Source: Talpa occidentalis (lineage: Eukaryota > Chordata > Mammalia > Eulipotyphla > Talpidae). From it: a stretch of 64,000 nt of DNA. The notes below the pieces were generated by a model. That model saw only the letters and a list, made by a program, of their open reading frames with translations. It made no database searches and was not told the DNA's origin. The position numbers and the translations under genes were made by a program. The stretch spans positions 97,528,083 to 97,592,082 of the forward strand of contig NW_023604861.1 of the NCBI RefSeq assembly GCF_014898055.3, given 5' to 3'. Numbering within the stretch: position 1 is the first letter of the stretch; each line of letters opens with the position of its first letter. Positions 21,911-31,177 of this stretch are shown piece after piece.

Positions 21911-22365
21911 GGGAGAGGTGCACAGTCAGCCGGGGGTGGGGGTGACACGAGAGGCAAGAGAAGATGTAAATCTTTCCCAGGTACAATCCTTTGCCTGAGT
22001 GTCATCTGAATTAGCACCGTGCCTAATCCCCAGCAATCCTGCTACATGACTGCATGTGCATGGGGGATGCTTATCCAGCATCGCCTGCCCTGGACCCCGC
22101 CCCGCCCAAAAAGCCTGCCCTTGGGCTTAACATCATATATGACTACCTGGGGTCCCTGGCGTGTTTTCTTTGGGCAAGTTTCTCAGAGGGTGGACTGGGG
22201 GTAACTTGGAATCCATATGGCTCTTGAGGAATTAGGGCTCAGGGCTCAGGATTGCTGTCTCAGAACATGAATATTGATGCCAGAATGGGAAGGCGCAATT
22301 ATTCATTTACAAATAGGTATGGGGAGATACCCACTCTATATACTGGGCCTATGTCTGGAGACCAG
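21911..22365. other. Single-copy sequence
   Basis: No repeat or gene recognised. Confidence 0.35.
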
Positions 22366-22369
22366 GACT

Positions 22370-22890
22370 TTCACAGCCCTATGGAGCTGACATCCTTTTA
22401 GGAGGAAACACAGATACCAAGTAAACATGTAAATGATGATTTCAGATTGTGGCAAGTACCTTAAGACAAATGAGGAGAGAAGAGAGGGCTGTCAAAGGGG
22501 AGGAAGGGCCTCTGCTTTAGATAATGGTCAGGATAAAGCAATGCAGGAAGATGGAGAGTCAGTATGCTCAGATCTGGAGTACAGCCCTCCAAGCAGAAGG
22601 ACCAGCAAGTGCAAAGCCCCTGAGGCAAAATGTACTCCTTAAGAAACAGAACTCAGAGAGTATGGCTGGGGTGGCATGTACCATGGGAAGACCAGAGGGA
22701 TAGGGCTGAGTAGGGCCTAGGGACTTGAAGATTCACGTGCAGTGTGAGCTACTGGGTAGATTTAGGGTACAGAGGCCAGACACAAAAAAAAGTTTTCATT
22801 TTAAAGACACTGTTTGGCCTGCTGGGTAGAAAATGGACTGTGGGATCGTTTTAGGGCGAAGATGATAAATGGTGCCTAAAGGAGGCAGCA
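22370..22890 (-). mobile_element. L2 LINE 3' fragment
   Basis: The antisense L2 3' end is well ordered: 'GAGCTGACATCCTTTTAGGAGGAAACACAGATACCAAGTAAACATGTAAATGATGATTTCAGATTGTGGCAAGTACC', 'GGGCCTCTGCTTTAGATAATGGTCAGG', 'CCAAGCAGAAGGACCAGCAAGTGCAAAGCCCCTGAGGCA', and 'AAAGACACTGTTTGGCCTGCTGGGTAGAAAATGGACTG'. These match antisense L2 phrases such as 'aacagcaagtgcaaaggccctgaggca'. Confidence 0.85.
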
Positions 22891-23730
22891 CACTGCTCCT
22901 ACTCTTGTGTTAATTTGGAGGAAGGGGCAGGGTGGGGCTACAGCTTTTTCAGGTTGTTTGGATCTGTAACTGTTTATTTAAGCTGTAACGTCTCATACAA
23001 AACTTGTCTGAGTCTAAGTTTTGAGAACAACTGAGAAGTGTTAGTTATGTTTGCCTCCCTGCAGAGAGTAAGCTTCCAGACAAGGACAGAGCACTAGAGA
23101 TTTTACATGTGAATTTTGTCAAGGAATTGAGTTTCCTATGTGAGTTTGCCAACTGTCTATTTAGTAAGAGGAAAGTCATAAATGTTCTAATAAGGACAGG
23201 AATAAACACATTTTAGTACCTGTCAGGTGATATCTCTACCTTGTATTCGTCCCTATAATGTCATAGCTGACCTGAAAAGTCCTGCTAAATATGAGACCCG
23301 GGACCAGAGAAATATAGAAGCCTACAGCCCACGCGCTGAAGGGTCAGTCGTCCCCTCTGATGAAAGCCATATGGCTCCTTAGAGAGATGGGAGCATGGCT
23401 GGGTGAGGCGAGGGCACTGTCAGAAGAACCTTGTGCATTCTGTAGTTGGCCCAGCCTTTGACACCAGGGCATAAGGCTGCCTAAACTTGTAATTTTTCCA
23501 AAAAATCCTAGTTATTTGAACAAAATATTAGCTCCAGAATAATAAGAGAGCTCCCAAGCCACCACTAGTAATTTAGATCAATTAAGAATAATAAAAATAA
23601 AAGATTTTATTTTGCTTTTACTTCTTCCTTTTCCAACACTCATCTCTGCTTTAAACAGACCCAAGTTTCTCCACTGTATCACTTTCCTTCTGCCTGAAAA
23701 CTTTGAACATTTCCTATATATACATATAGT
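22891..23730. other. Single-copy sequence
   Basis: No gene or named repeat recognised. Confidence 0.35.
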
Positions 23731-24161
23731 TGGTAGAAAAAGGTTATTATTTCAACAAATGGTGTTAAAACAATTAAACATCCAACAACTGAATATGCAA
23801 AAATTGAAATTTGATGACTACTTTATACCATATATAAAAAATTAGCTAAAATGAATCATGCAAGTAGTTTAAAAACCTCTAACTCTTTTAAGTTGTATAA
23901 GAAAATACAGGAGAAAATCCTAGGCAGAAGGGAAGATTCTAGAACTAAAACTGGAACTCTGGGATGGGCAAAGACTTTTCAGATATGACAACAAAAGCAT
24001 GACATATAAGATATTTGATATATTTAACTTTGTAAAATTTAAGATCTGCTCTGTGAGAGACACTATTTAGACAAAAGGATAAGCTCTAGACTAGGTGAAT
24101 ATAGTTGCTAATCACTTGTCTGATAACGGACTTAAATATTTTTTGAAAGACCTCAAAATCA

Positions 24162-24183
24162 GTAAAAAAAAAAAAAAAAAAAA
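24162..24183 (+). repeat. Poly(A) run
   Basis: About 22 consecutive A residues inside the old L1M. No insertion is visible at its left, so it is most likely expanded simple sequence. Confidence 0.85.
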
Positions 24184-24639
24184 AGAAAAGAACCCAAATT
24201 TATAAATGTGAAAAAGAATTGAACATCTACTTCACCAAACTAAGCTAGATGCATGGCAAATAAACACAGTATCAGTAGTAATAAGGGAAGTGCAAATCTA
24301 AACAATGAGATACCACTACATACTCACCAGTATGTCTAAAATCAAAATTACTGACCATACTAAACACCGGAAGAACTGGAGCCTCACACACTGCTGATGG
24401 GATGAGCATCGCATATATACCCTAGAAAGTAGATGGCCAGTTTCAGAAAAGTGAAACATACACTTCCCACTTGACCCTAGCCGTCCTATTCCCAGGTATT
24501 TACCCAAGAGATGAAAGCACGCATTCACACAAAGACTCACATGAATGGAAAGAGAACTTTACTTTTAATGGCTCAACCTTGGAATCCAGAGGCATAGCAG
24601 CAAGTAAATGGATAAACAAACAGGTGTCCATCCATATCA

Positions 24640-24805
24640 CCTGCTGCTCCCCTCAGCAGTGTATTTCAGTAGAACGGCCCATTCTGCTCCACATTCTGTC
24701 TCTGATTAATCTTCTCACCTTTCCACCCCCTGTACCTCTGGCTTATACCCCAGCTCCTATATGCATAAATAAAATAAATCTTTAACACAAACAAACAAAC
24801 AAAAA
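24640..24805 (+). mobile_element. tRNA-derived SINE, subfamily B, 5'-truncated
   Basis: The copy starts at CCTGCTGCTCCCCTCAGCAGTG, so the tRNA-related head is missing. The body continues through 'CTGTCTCTGATTAATCTTCTCACC' to 'TGGCTTATACCCCAGCTCCTATATGCATAAATAAAATAAATC', then a tail that changed from poly(A) to (ACAAA)n. I could not find a clear target duplication. Confidence 0.85.
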
Positions 24806-25605
24806 GTGTGGAATACTACTGAGCAAAAAGAAGGGACAATCTACTGACACAGCAAGGACATGAATGAATCTGAAAACAATTAGGCTGAAGAAGCCAGAGA
24901 AGAAAGATACACAGCTATATGATTCTATGTACATAAAATTTTGGAAAAAACAAACACAGAATAGTAGAAACATAATGTGTTAAATGTATAGATTAACAAA
25001 AAGAAAGGTCTAAAATCAATCATCCAAATGTCATCTTAGGAAATTCTAAAATGTGTGCAAATTCAAAAAAATCATTTAGTGGTTTAGGGGTTCTGGCATG
25101 GAATGCTGAATATGACTGAAGAATCTGTATCCCCAGTGCATGACACGATGTTACTGAAGAGGTGGGGGGTGAAGTTGCTGACCTCAGTAGCACTGGAAAT
25201 AAGGAGAGCCTGGGAAAACAAAAATAAAAGGAATTATGCAGAGCACCATATCCTATAGGCTAAAGTTGTTTTCCTTGGGGGTAGGATTCAACAATTCTGA
25301 AGTTATGTGTCATCAGTTCTGGGATTGAAAACTTAAGTAAATGGATGGCAAACAGCAGGAGCCTAATTTCTCATTTTTAGAGTGGAAGATTACAGATAAA
25401 AGGGGATGGAAGGTTGGGATGATCTTTGTGATAATGGATTAGTGTGGAGATAGCAATAAAGATCATGATGGAGATGCATGCACACCACATATTTGTAGCT
25501 ATAGGTTGATATAAACATATATTTCTTTGCTCTGTCACCTAAGAGGACCTAAAAAAATAAGACACACCTATAGAAATAAGGACACTAGTTCCCAGATCTT
25601 AGATT

Positions 25606-25880
25606 CTATTTTATTTTATTTTAAGATTTATTTATTTATTTATACAAGCACTGGGTACAGTCAGAAGTGTGGGAGAGTGAGAGAATTCACCAGAGCCAAA
25701 GCGGGGAACAGAACAGACAGACTGACAAAATACACTGCTGAGGGGAGCAGCAGGTACAGCAGGAGAGGTCTGTCATACCATGTGGAACCCTCGCTGGTGG
25801 CTGGGGATTGAACTGGAGCTGCAAAGGCTGTGGGCAGCTTCACAGCCCAGCGCTCAACCGCTGCGCCACCAAGGGAGGCC
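25606..25880 (-). mobile_element. tRNA-derived SINE, subfamily A
   Basis: Antisense full-length copy ('caagcactgggtacagtcagaagtg', 'gagaattcaccagagccaaagcg', CTGAGGGGAGCAGCAGG, head ending CCAAGGGAGGCC). The target duplication CAGATCTTAGATT is at 25593-25605 and 25882-25894. It lies inside the old L1M 3' UTR. Confidence 0.92.
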
Positions 25881-26959
25881 TCAGATCTTAGATTTTAATA
25901 CCATTTTCCAATGAGAGAGACTAAGACCTTTTATAAAAAATGGTGGATTCTAGTGCAGGAAGGGAATATGCCAGATGAGACTGGAACATATAATGGAGCA
26001 AGAAAGTACTCAGAAAAACAAACAAACCACAACACATAATGAGGGAGGAATGCCAGTGACACACTAGCCTCTTGATAGAGCTCTTGATGGTCAACACTGG
26101 AATAATTTGAGCAATAAAATTAAGCTGTATTGGATTATAAATAATCCAAGTGTAAAATAAATCTGCATGAGTCCATGCTGAATGTGTGGCTATGATAATA
26201 TTCCATGCTGATAATATGAGTTGACAAGTGGAAGAGAGTAAACAAATCTCCCTGGCAGTACAATTTCAGATAATTCATGTAGCTACTCCAAATCCACAGA
26301 GGTAGAGCATGATTCCCTACTCCTTAAGTGGGGGCAGTGTATGGAAAGAAAGAAAAGAAACTTTAGAGTGATGAAACCCAACCATCACTACTTCTGCCCG
26401 ATGGTCAAGGTCAACATCAAGAATAAAGCTGTCTTGAGTATATGTTGACCTGATACAGTGTGATGGGAATGGAACCGTATTTCTGTGGTCTTCTTTATCT
26501 TGCCCTTGAGAAATGCAGACAAATCCCAGTTTATGGACATTCTAGAAAATGCCTGCAGAGGACTCTGAAAACTGTCAAGGACATCAAAAACAAGGAAGGT
26601 CTGAGAAACTCACAGCCTAGAGGAATCTAAGGAGACAAGACAATCAAAGATAACGTGGTGTCCCAGAAGGAATTCCTGGACCGAAGGATACATAAAAACT
26701 AAGGAAATTATAATCAATTATAGACTTTGGTTAGTAGTGATACAGCAATATTAGTCATTAATTGTTACACTCTATCAATAATCCATATAATAAACTACTA
26801 ATAGGAGAAACCAGGTGTGATGTGCTCAGAAATTCTCAACTTTTCTGGAAATTGAAAACTATTATAAAATAGATAATTGACTATTATTTAAGAAATAAAA
26901 GCCATGTGCATGCCCTTTCTCTTTCTCTTGATCCTCTCCCTCTCTTAAGAACAATAATA

Positions 26960-27178
26960 TCACATATGTCCAGTGCTTTGTTATCTCTAGTTCTCTTCCT
27001 GCATCATTTCACAGGAATCTTGCCACAACCCCACGCTGTGTGCAGTCTGTTCTGATTTACAAAGGGGCAAACAGGGTCTAGGAGGTGAAGAGACTTGTGC
27101 AGTAGGAGGGAGTGAGCAGTGACCCCTGGACTCACAGCGGGCTCTCGTACACCATCCCATCACCCTGCCATGCCACTT
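26960..27178 (-). mobile_element. MIR SINE relic
   Basis: Antisense MIR, near full length: 'CAGTGCTTTGTTATCTCTAGTTC', 'GGAATCTTGCCACAACCCCACGCTGTGTGCAGTCTGTTCTGATTTACAAAGGGGCAAACAGGGTCTAGGAGGTGAAGAGACTTGTGCAGTAGG', ending 'GGACTCACAGCGGGCTC'. Confidence 0.8.
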
Positions 27179-27344
27179 CCATATGGCCCCTCTGATCATA
27201 AGCCCGGTGGGCCCAGTATGAGTGGGGCACTTGTGCTCCTACTTGACTTACTTGGACTTGATCTACAGGTTGAGGCACCATCTGCTGCCCCTTCCCCTTG
27301 GAGACAATTGTCTCATAAAGAAGACATTGAGGAGCTAGAGTTGG

Positions 27345-27420
27345 TTCTGAATTCTCTCCTGTCCACAGGACTTTGCTCATCTCTCTGTAGCAAGAGATAG
27401 TACAGGTACTTATCTTATTG
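27345..27420 (+). repeat. Copy 1 of a local 76-bp direct duplication
   Basis: The segment TTCTGAATTCTCTCCTGTCC through TCTCTGTAGCAAGAGATAG to TACTTATCTTATTG is repeated at 28254-28329 at about 80% identity by eye. Neither copy matches a repeat I know. Confidence 0.75.
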
Positions 27421-27437
27421 GCCAATGGCAAAAACAT

Positions 27438-27546
27438 ACTGTAAGGAAGTTATTATTCTCAGCTTACAAATGAGAACACTAAGGCTAAAATGCAAATTAT
27501 TTCCCTTTTCTTATCACACTCTGACTCTGGCTTTGACCAGCACCCA
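27438..27546 (-). mobile_element. MIR SINE relic
   Basis: 'AAGTTATTATTCTCAGCTTACAAATGAGAACACTAAGGCTAAAATGCAAATTATTTCCC ... TCACACTCTGACTCTGGCTTTGACC' follows antisense MIR (attattatccccattttacagatgaggaaactgaggctcagag...). Confidence 0.65.
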
Positions 27547-27733
27547 CCTGCCTAAGATCCCAGGTAGAAGCTGCCCCTCCTCCTGCAAGTGTGGGCTCAT
27601 GACACACTTCACTGCCCAGGACTTGGTGTGGCCTCCCTAACAAACAGTATGAACTGCTCTCTGCATATGAATGTGCCCTAGGGAGCTCATCAAATCTCCA
27701 AGAATAAATTACAGCCACTGCGGAAAATCTCCA
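27547..27733. other. Short single-copy stretch
   Basis: Nothing recognised before the target duplication of the next SINE. Confidence 0.3.
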
Positions 27734-27747
27734 CAGGGAGATGACCA

Positions 27748-27752
<5 letters not shown>

Positions 27753-27778
<26 letters not shown>

Positions 27779-28070
27779 TAGAGGCATGTTATTTATTTAT
27801 TTGTTTGTTTGTTTGTTTGTTTATACATGCACTGGGTACAGTCAGAAGCGCGGGAGGGTGAGAGAATTCACCAGAGCCAGAGCGGGGTGCAGAGCAGGCA
27901 GAAGGACCGAAGTACACTGCTGAGGGGAGCAGCGGGCGGCAGGAGAGGTCTGCGCGCCATGTGGGACCCTCCTCTGGTGGCCAGGGAGCAGCCGGGGATC
28001 GAACCGGCACCGTAGAGATCGCGGGCAGCTTCGCAACCCAGCGCTCAACCGCTGCGCCACTGGGGAGGCC
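27753..28070 (-). mobile_element. tRNA-derived SINE, subfamily A, youngest-looking copy
   Basis: Antisense copy with poly(T) of about 28, then (TTTG)5 in the tail, and many CpGs still intact (AAGCGCGGGAGG, GAGCGGGG, CTGCGCGCCATG, GATCGCGGG). The target duplication CAGGGAGATGACCATTCTT is perfect over 19 bp (27734-27752 and 28071-28089). A small extra segment (GGGAGCAGC) sits between the body and the head at about 27985. Intact CpGs and a perfect duplication suggest recent insertion. Confidence 0.95.
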
Positions 28071-28089
28071 CAGGGAGATGACCATTCTT

Positions 28090-28253
28090 AGCCTTTCTGT
28101 CCTTCTGGACCACAGCGGAGTCCCAAGCATGCACAGGTGCACTGAGAGTTGGGCAACCGAGAGTTGCTTCTGTGGAGTGGTATGAAACATTGTTGAGTGT
28201 TCTGAGGGTTGAAACTTTGAGGCGGTTGAGATGTTTGAGAGCTTTCAAGTGAA
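28090..28253. other. Single-copy sequence
   Basis: Nothing recognised. Confidence 0.3.
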
Positions 28254-28329
28254 ATCTGAATTCTCTTCTGTTCACAGAACTTCTCTTACCTCTCTGTAGC
28301 AGGAGATAGCACAGGCACTCATGTCATTG
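28254..28329 (+). repeat. Copy 2 of the local 76-bp direct duplication
   Basis: ATCTGAATTCTCTTCTGTTC ... TCTCTGTAGCAGGAGATAG ... CACTCATGTCATTG aligns without gaps to 27345-27420 with roughly 14 differences by eye. Confidence 0.75.
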
Positions 28330-28799
28330 CAGAGAATTCTGAATCTTCTTTTAGCTACCCCGGTCTTTACCATAAGCCCCTCTCTTGATATAAAACATGC
28401 TCAGATTGAAAGCAATGAATTCATGCCGGCATCGCTTTACTTCATGCTCTTCAGTGGTTGAAAACAGACCTATCTCTGAGATTTACATGGCACTTAAAAT
28501 GGAAGTCATTCCTTGTTGATTGTCTCCATGGATCTGCAAGAAGACCAGGACATGGATCTCTGCCATTCCACATTCAGAAGATAGCCTTGCAGCCCATTTA
28601 TGTGGTTTTGTTGAAGATGGTTCCCTCTACCAGCTGCTGTGTGGAAACCCTGCAGAGAAGGCAGCACAAAGGTGGTTGACTTACTTGAAAGCACGCTAAG
28701 GTTAAACCATAATGTCCAGGGGCCGATGGAGGAACTTTCCAGAACAAGTATCCGATGTAACCTCCTCACCCTACCCTGGTCATATAGATGAACAGTCTC
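28330..28799. other. Single-copy sequence
   Basis: No repeat or gene recognised. Confidence 0.35.
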
Positions 28800-28925
28800 A
28801 CTTTAAACCAGAACATCTGGTTTCCAGGCCCTCTTCCATTTCAATAGCCATGTGACCCTGGATGAGCCAGATAGCCTCTTACTAGTGAAATGGACTGAAT
28901 GTAAAGAATCTTCCAGCTCCAAAAA
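28800..28925 (+). mobile_element. MIR/MIR3-like SINE relic
   Basis: 'GCCATGTGACCCTGGATGAGCCAGATAGCCTC', 'GTGAAATGGACTGAATGTAAAGAATCTTCCAGCTCCAAAAATCTATGG' fits the MIR3 type, whose end is 'tcccttccagctctaaaattctatg'. Confidence 0.65.
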
Positions 28926-30425
28926 TCTATGGAAGGACTCAGTGGACTGTCGTGTAGAACTGTGGGTGCTTTAGTGGTGGGTGTGGTGTGGTAACATACA
29001 TCTTGATGAGGTGGACCTATGCTGCTGAATCAAATATGACATGATTTCAATAAAAAATATTACAGTTTGTAAAAATAGACAAAATAAAGCAAAACAAAAA
29101 ATTTAAAAATATAAAAAGTCTATGAGTTCTTGTCTCTCAATTAATGGGAAATTTATATTTAACACTCCTCTACATTTGGTTTGTTAGGAGACAGCAACAT
29201 TCCATAAATGAATGGGCTAAATTCTGAAGTGGGAACCAAACTGGGCCCAAAATAGCCAAAAAGAGTAAATGAACAGAAGAAATTCGGGCTGAATTAGCCT
29301 CGGACAAATCTTTATTGAGTAGTATCTACATGCAAGTCACTAATTGTAGAAGGGGAAAGAATAAAAGCATGATTCTCTCTCTAAAGATAGTATTTTCTCA
29401 TTGATGCATTGAGTAATGGTGGATGGAGGAAAAACCACCCAGGACTTGTATAAACAATAGGATGCTGAGGAGGAACAGAAAGCTAATAGAGAAGAATTTG
29501 GATGACAGGTGGATTTCAGAAACAACATAACGGAGTGAAAAGGAGAAAGAGTAGCATTTAAAAATCTAACTATGTGGCCTTATTATGACTGTCACCTCAG
29601 TACTCCAGAATTTAGTCTTTGTGACCAATGGGCCCAGAACTTTGTCACTTGGAGAAACTGCTGGGGTGCTAGGGTTGGGGACATGATCTGTGAGGAGCTC
29701 CTGTGTCTGAGAGGATGCTGGAGTCACTGACTGTGGACACTGGAAAGGTAGGGGTGGAGTTGCACACAGACCCAGGTGTGATGCAAAAGCACAGGGGTGC
29801 TAGTGCTGGTGTGTGAGGAGGAACTCCTGCCACCGGGCAGATGTTTCACTCTACGGCTCACATATCTGGTCAGGGTATAAGGCAAAGTGCTCCTCAGTCC
29901 CATGCAAGCCTGTTTGATGTTCTGTGTCACCTTACCCCCTTCTGGGCAAACTAACACTTTGACAGTCATTTATCAGTTTAGTTACTTGAGTGAGTTTTTA
30001 GGCCTTCTCTTGAAAACATGTTGATATAACCAGGAAATTGGCAGACACCTGGTCTCTAAGTTGGTTGGAAAAGATGGATTCTTCCACATCTTAATTGGCA
30101 GAGGGTCCCACCTGTCCAGAAGAGGAAGTGGGTGCTTGTGTTACTTTGGAGACATTCTAAGAGAATTAGGCAGAATTTAATCTCTGTTGCAAACAAAGTA
30201 GAATTAGGATTTGAGAGGGAAAAAGGATCTTCCCTTCTTTGAGCTAAGAGGAAGGCCTGGAGCAGAGAACTGAGAGATCATGTTTATGATCATTTTCCCT
30301 GCAAGTTGTACCCTGTTCCACCAACAAAACATGGAGTAATTTACAGTAAAGTTGAAAGGGGCTTCAAAACTGGTTTAAAGGTAAATTAGCCACAGACACC
30401 GATGCCCCTTACCCTGGCCTTCTCA
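28926..30425. other. Single-copy sequence
   Basis: No gene or named repeat recognised. A/T-rich at 29040-29180 and purine-rich at 29270-29560. The minus-strand ORF at 29724-29969 has no domain. Confidence 0.35.
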
Positions 30426-30427
30426 GC

Positions 30428-31177
30428 AACAGTTTGCTAGGGCTGCTGTTGTAAGGTGCCAACAGCACCTTGGGTTTAAGACACACGTCTTATCTCATAG
30501 TTCTGGAGGACAGCCAAGATCAAGGTGTCAACAAGGCTTGTTCCTTCCGCAGGCTGTGGGGGAGAATCTGTCCAGGGCTTTCACCAGCTTCTGGTGGTGG
30601 GCAGCCATCTGCAGCACTCCTTGGCTTGTGGCTTCATCACTCTGATGTCTGCTTTCATCATCATGTAACTTCTCTTTGTGTCTGTGTTTTCATGTCCCAA
30701 CTTCCTCTTTTTAAAAAAAAAAAAAAGATTTATTTTATTTATTTTATACAAGAACCAGGCTATAGGCCAGATGCGCGGGAGGGTGAGAGGATTCACCAGA
30801 GACAGAGTGAGGAAAAGAACAGACAGACTGACAAAATACACTGCTGAGGGGAGCAGCGGGTGAGTCAGGAGAGGTCTGCTACACCATATGGGATCCTCGC
30901 CGGCCAGCCGGGATCGAACTGGCACTGCAGAAGTTGCGGACAGCTTCACAGCGCTGCACTCAACCGCCTGCGCCACCAGGGGAGGCCCCCAACTTCCTCT
31001 TTTTATAAGGACATTGGTCATGTTGGTTAAGGGTCCCACCCTAATAACCTCATCTTAATTAATTACTCCTGCAACAAACTTATTTTCAAATAAAGTCACA
31101 TCCTGAAATACTGGAGATTAGGACTTTCACATGAGGATTTGAAGGGATGGGGGGCAAAACACAATTCAGCACGTAGC
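30428..31177 (-). mobile_element. MLT1-like (ERVL-MaLR) LTR split by a SINE
   Basis: Left part: 'GTTTGCTAGGGCTGCTGTTGTAAGGTGCC', 'TTATCTCATAGTTCTGGAGGACAGCCAAGATCAAGGTGTCAACAAGGCTTGTTCCTTCC', 'CCTTGGCTTGTGGCTTCATCACTCTGATGTCTGC'. Right part after the SINE: 'TATAAGGACATTGGTCATGTTGGTTAAGGGTCCCACCCTAATAACCTCATCTTAATTAATTACTCCTGCAACAAACTTATTTTCAAATAAAGTCACATCC' and 'ACACAATTCAGCA'. Both halves are the reverse complement of one LTR; there is no internal retroviral sequence. Confidence 0.72.
30713..30987 (-). mobile_element. tRNA-derived SINE, subfamily B, nested in the LTR
   Basis: Antisense copy with 'ccaggctataggccagatgcgcgggagg', 'gaggattcaccagagacagag' and a head ending CCAGGGGAGGCC. The perfect 17-bp target duplication CCCAACTTCCTCTTTTT is at 30696-30712 and 30988-31004 and rejoins the LTR exactly. 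The minus-strand ORF of 152 codons (30581-31039) is made of SINE and LTR and is not a gene. Confidence 0.95.

Larger units (their letters stand above)
23735..26895 (+). mobile_element. Old L1M, ORF2 3' part plus long 3' UTR, interrupted by two SINEs
   Basis: ORF2 phrases appear in order: 'TTCAACAAATGGTGTTAAAACAATTAAACATCC', 'ATACCATATATAAAAAATTAGCTAAAATG', 'GGAGAAAATCCTAGGCAGAAGGGAAG', 'GGAAGTGCAAATCTAAACAATGAGATACCACTACATACTCACCAG', 'CCTATTCCCAGGTATTTACCC', 'GTGGAATACTACTGAGCAAAAAGAAGGGAC'. The 3' UTR end is clear at 26590-26895 ('GGTCTGAGAAACTCACAGCCTAGAGGAATCTAAGGAGACA', 'CTATTATAAAATAGATAATTGAC'). The middle of the 3' UTR (25000-26000) is assigned by continuity and is less certain. All frames are broken. 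Confidence 0.7.

Noticed and set aside
30581..31039. 152-codon minus-strand ORF with SINE-like peptide (VAQAVECSAVKLSATSAV)
   Set aside because: The same peptide type recurs at every SINE copy (for example 2258-2662, 27789-28190, 52922-53200), so it is translated SINE and not a gene.
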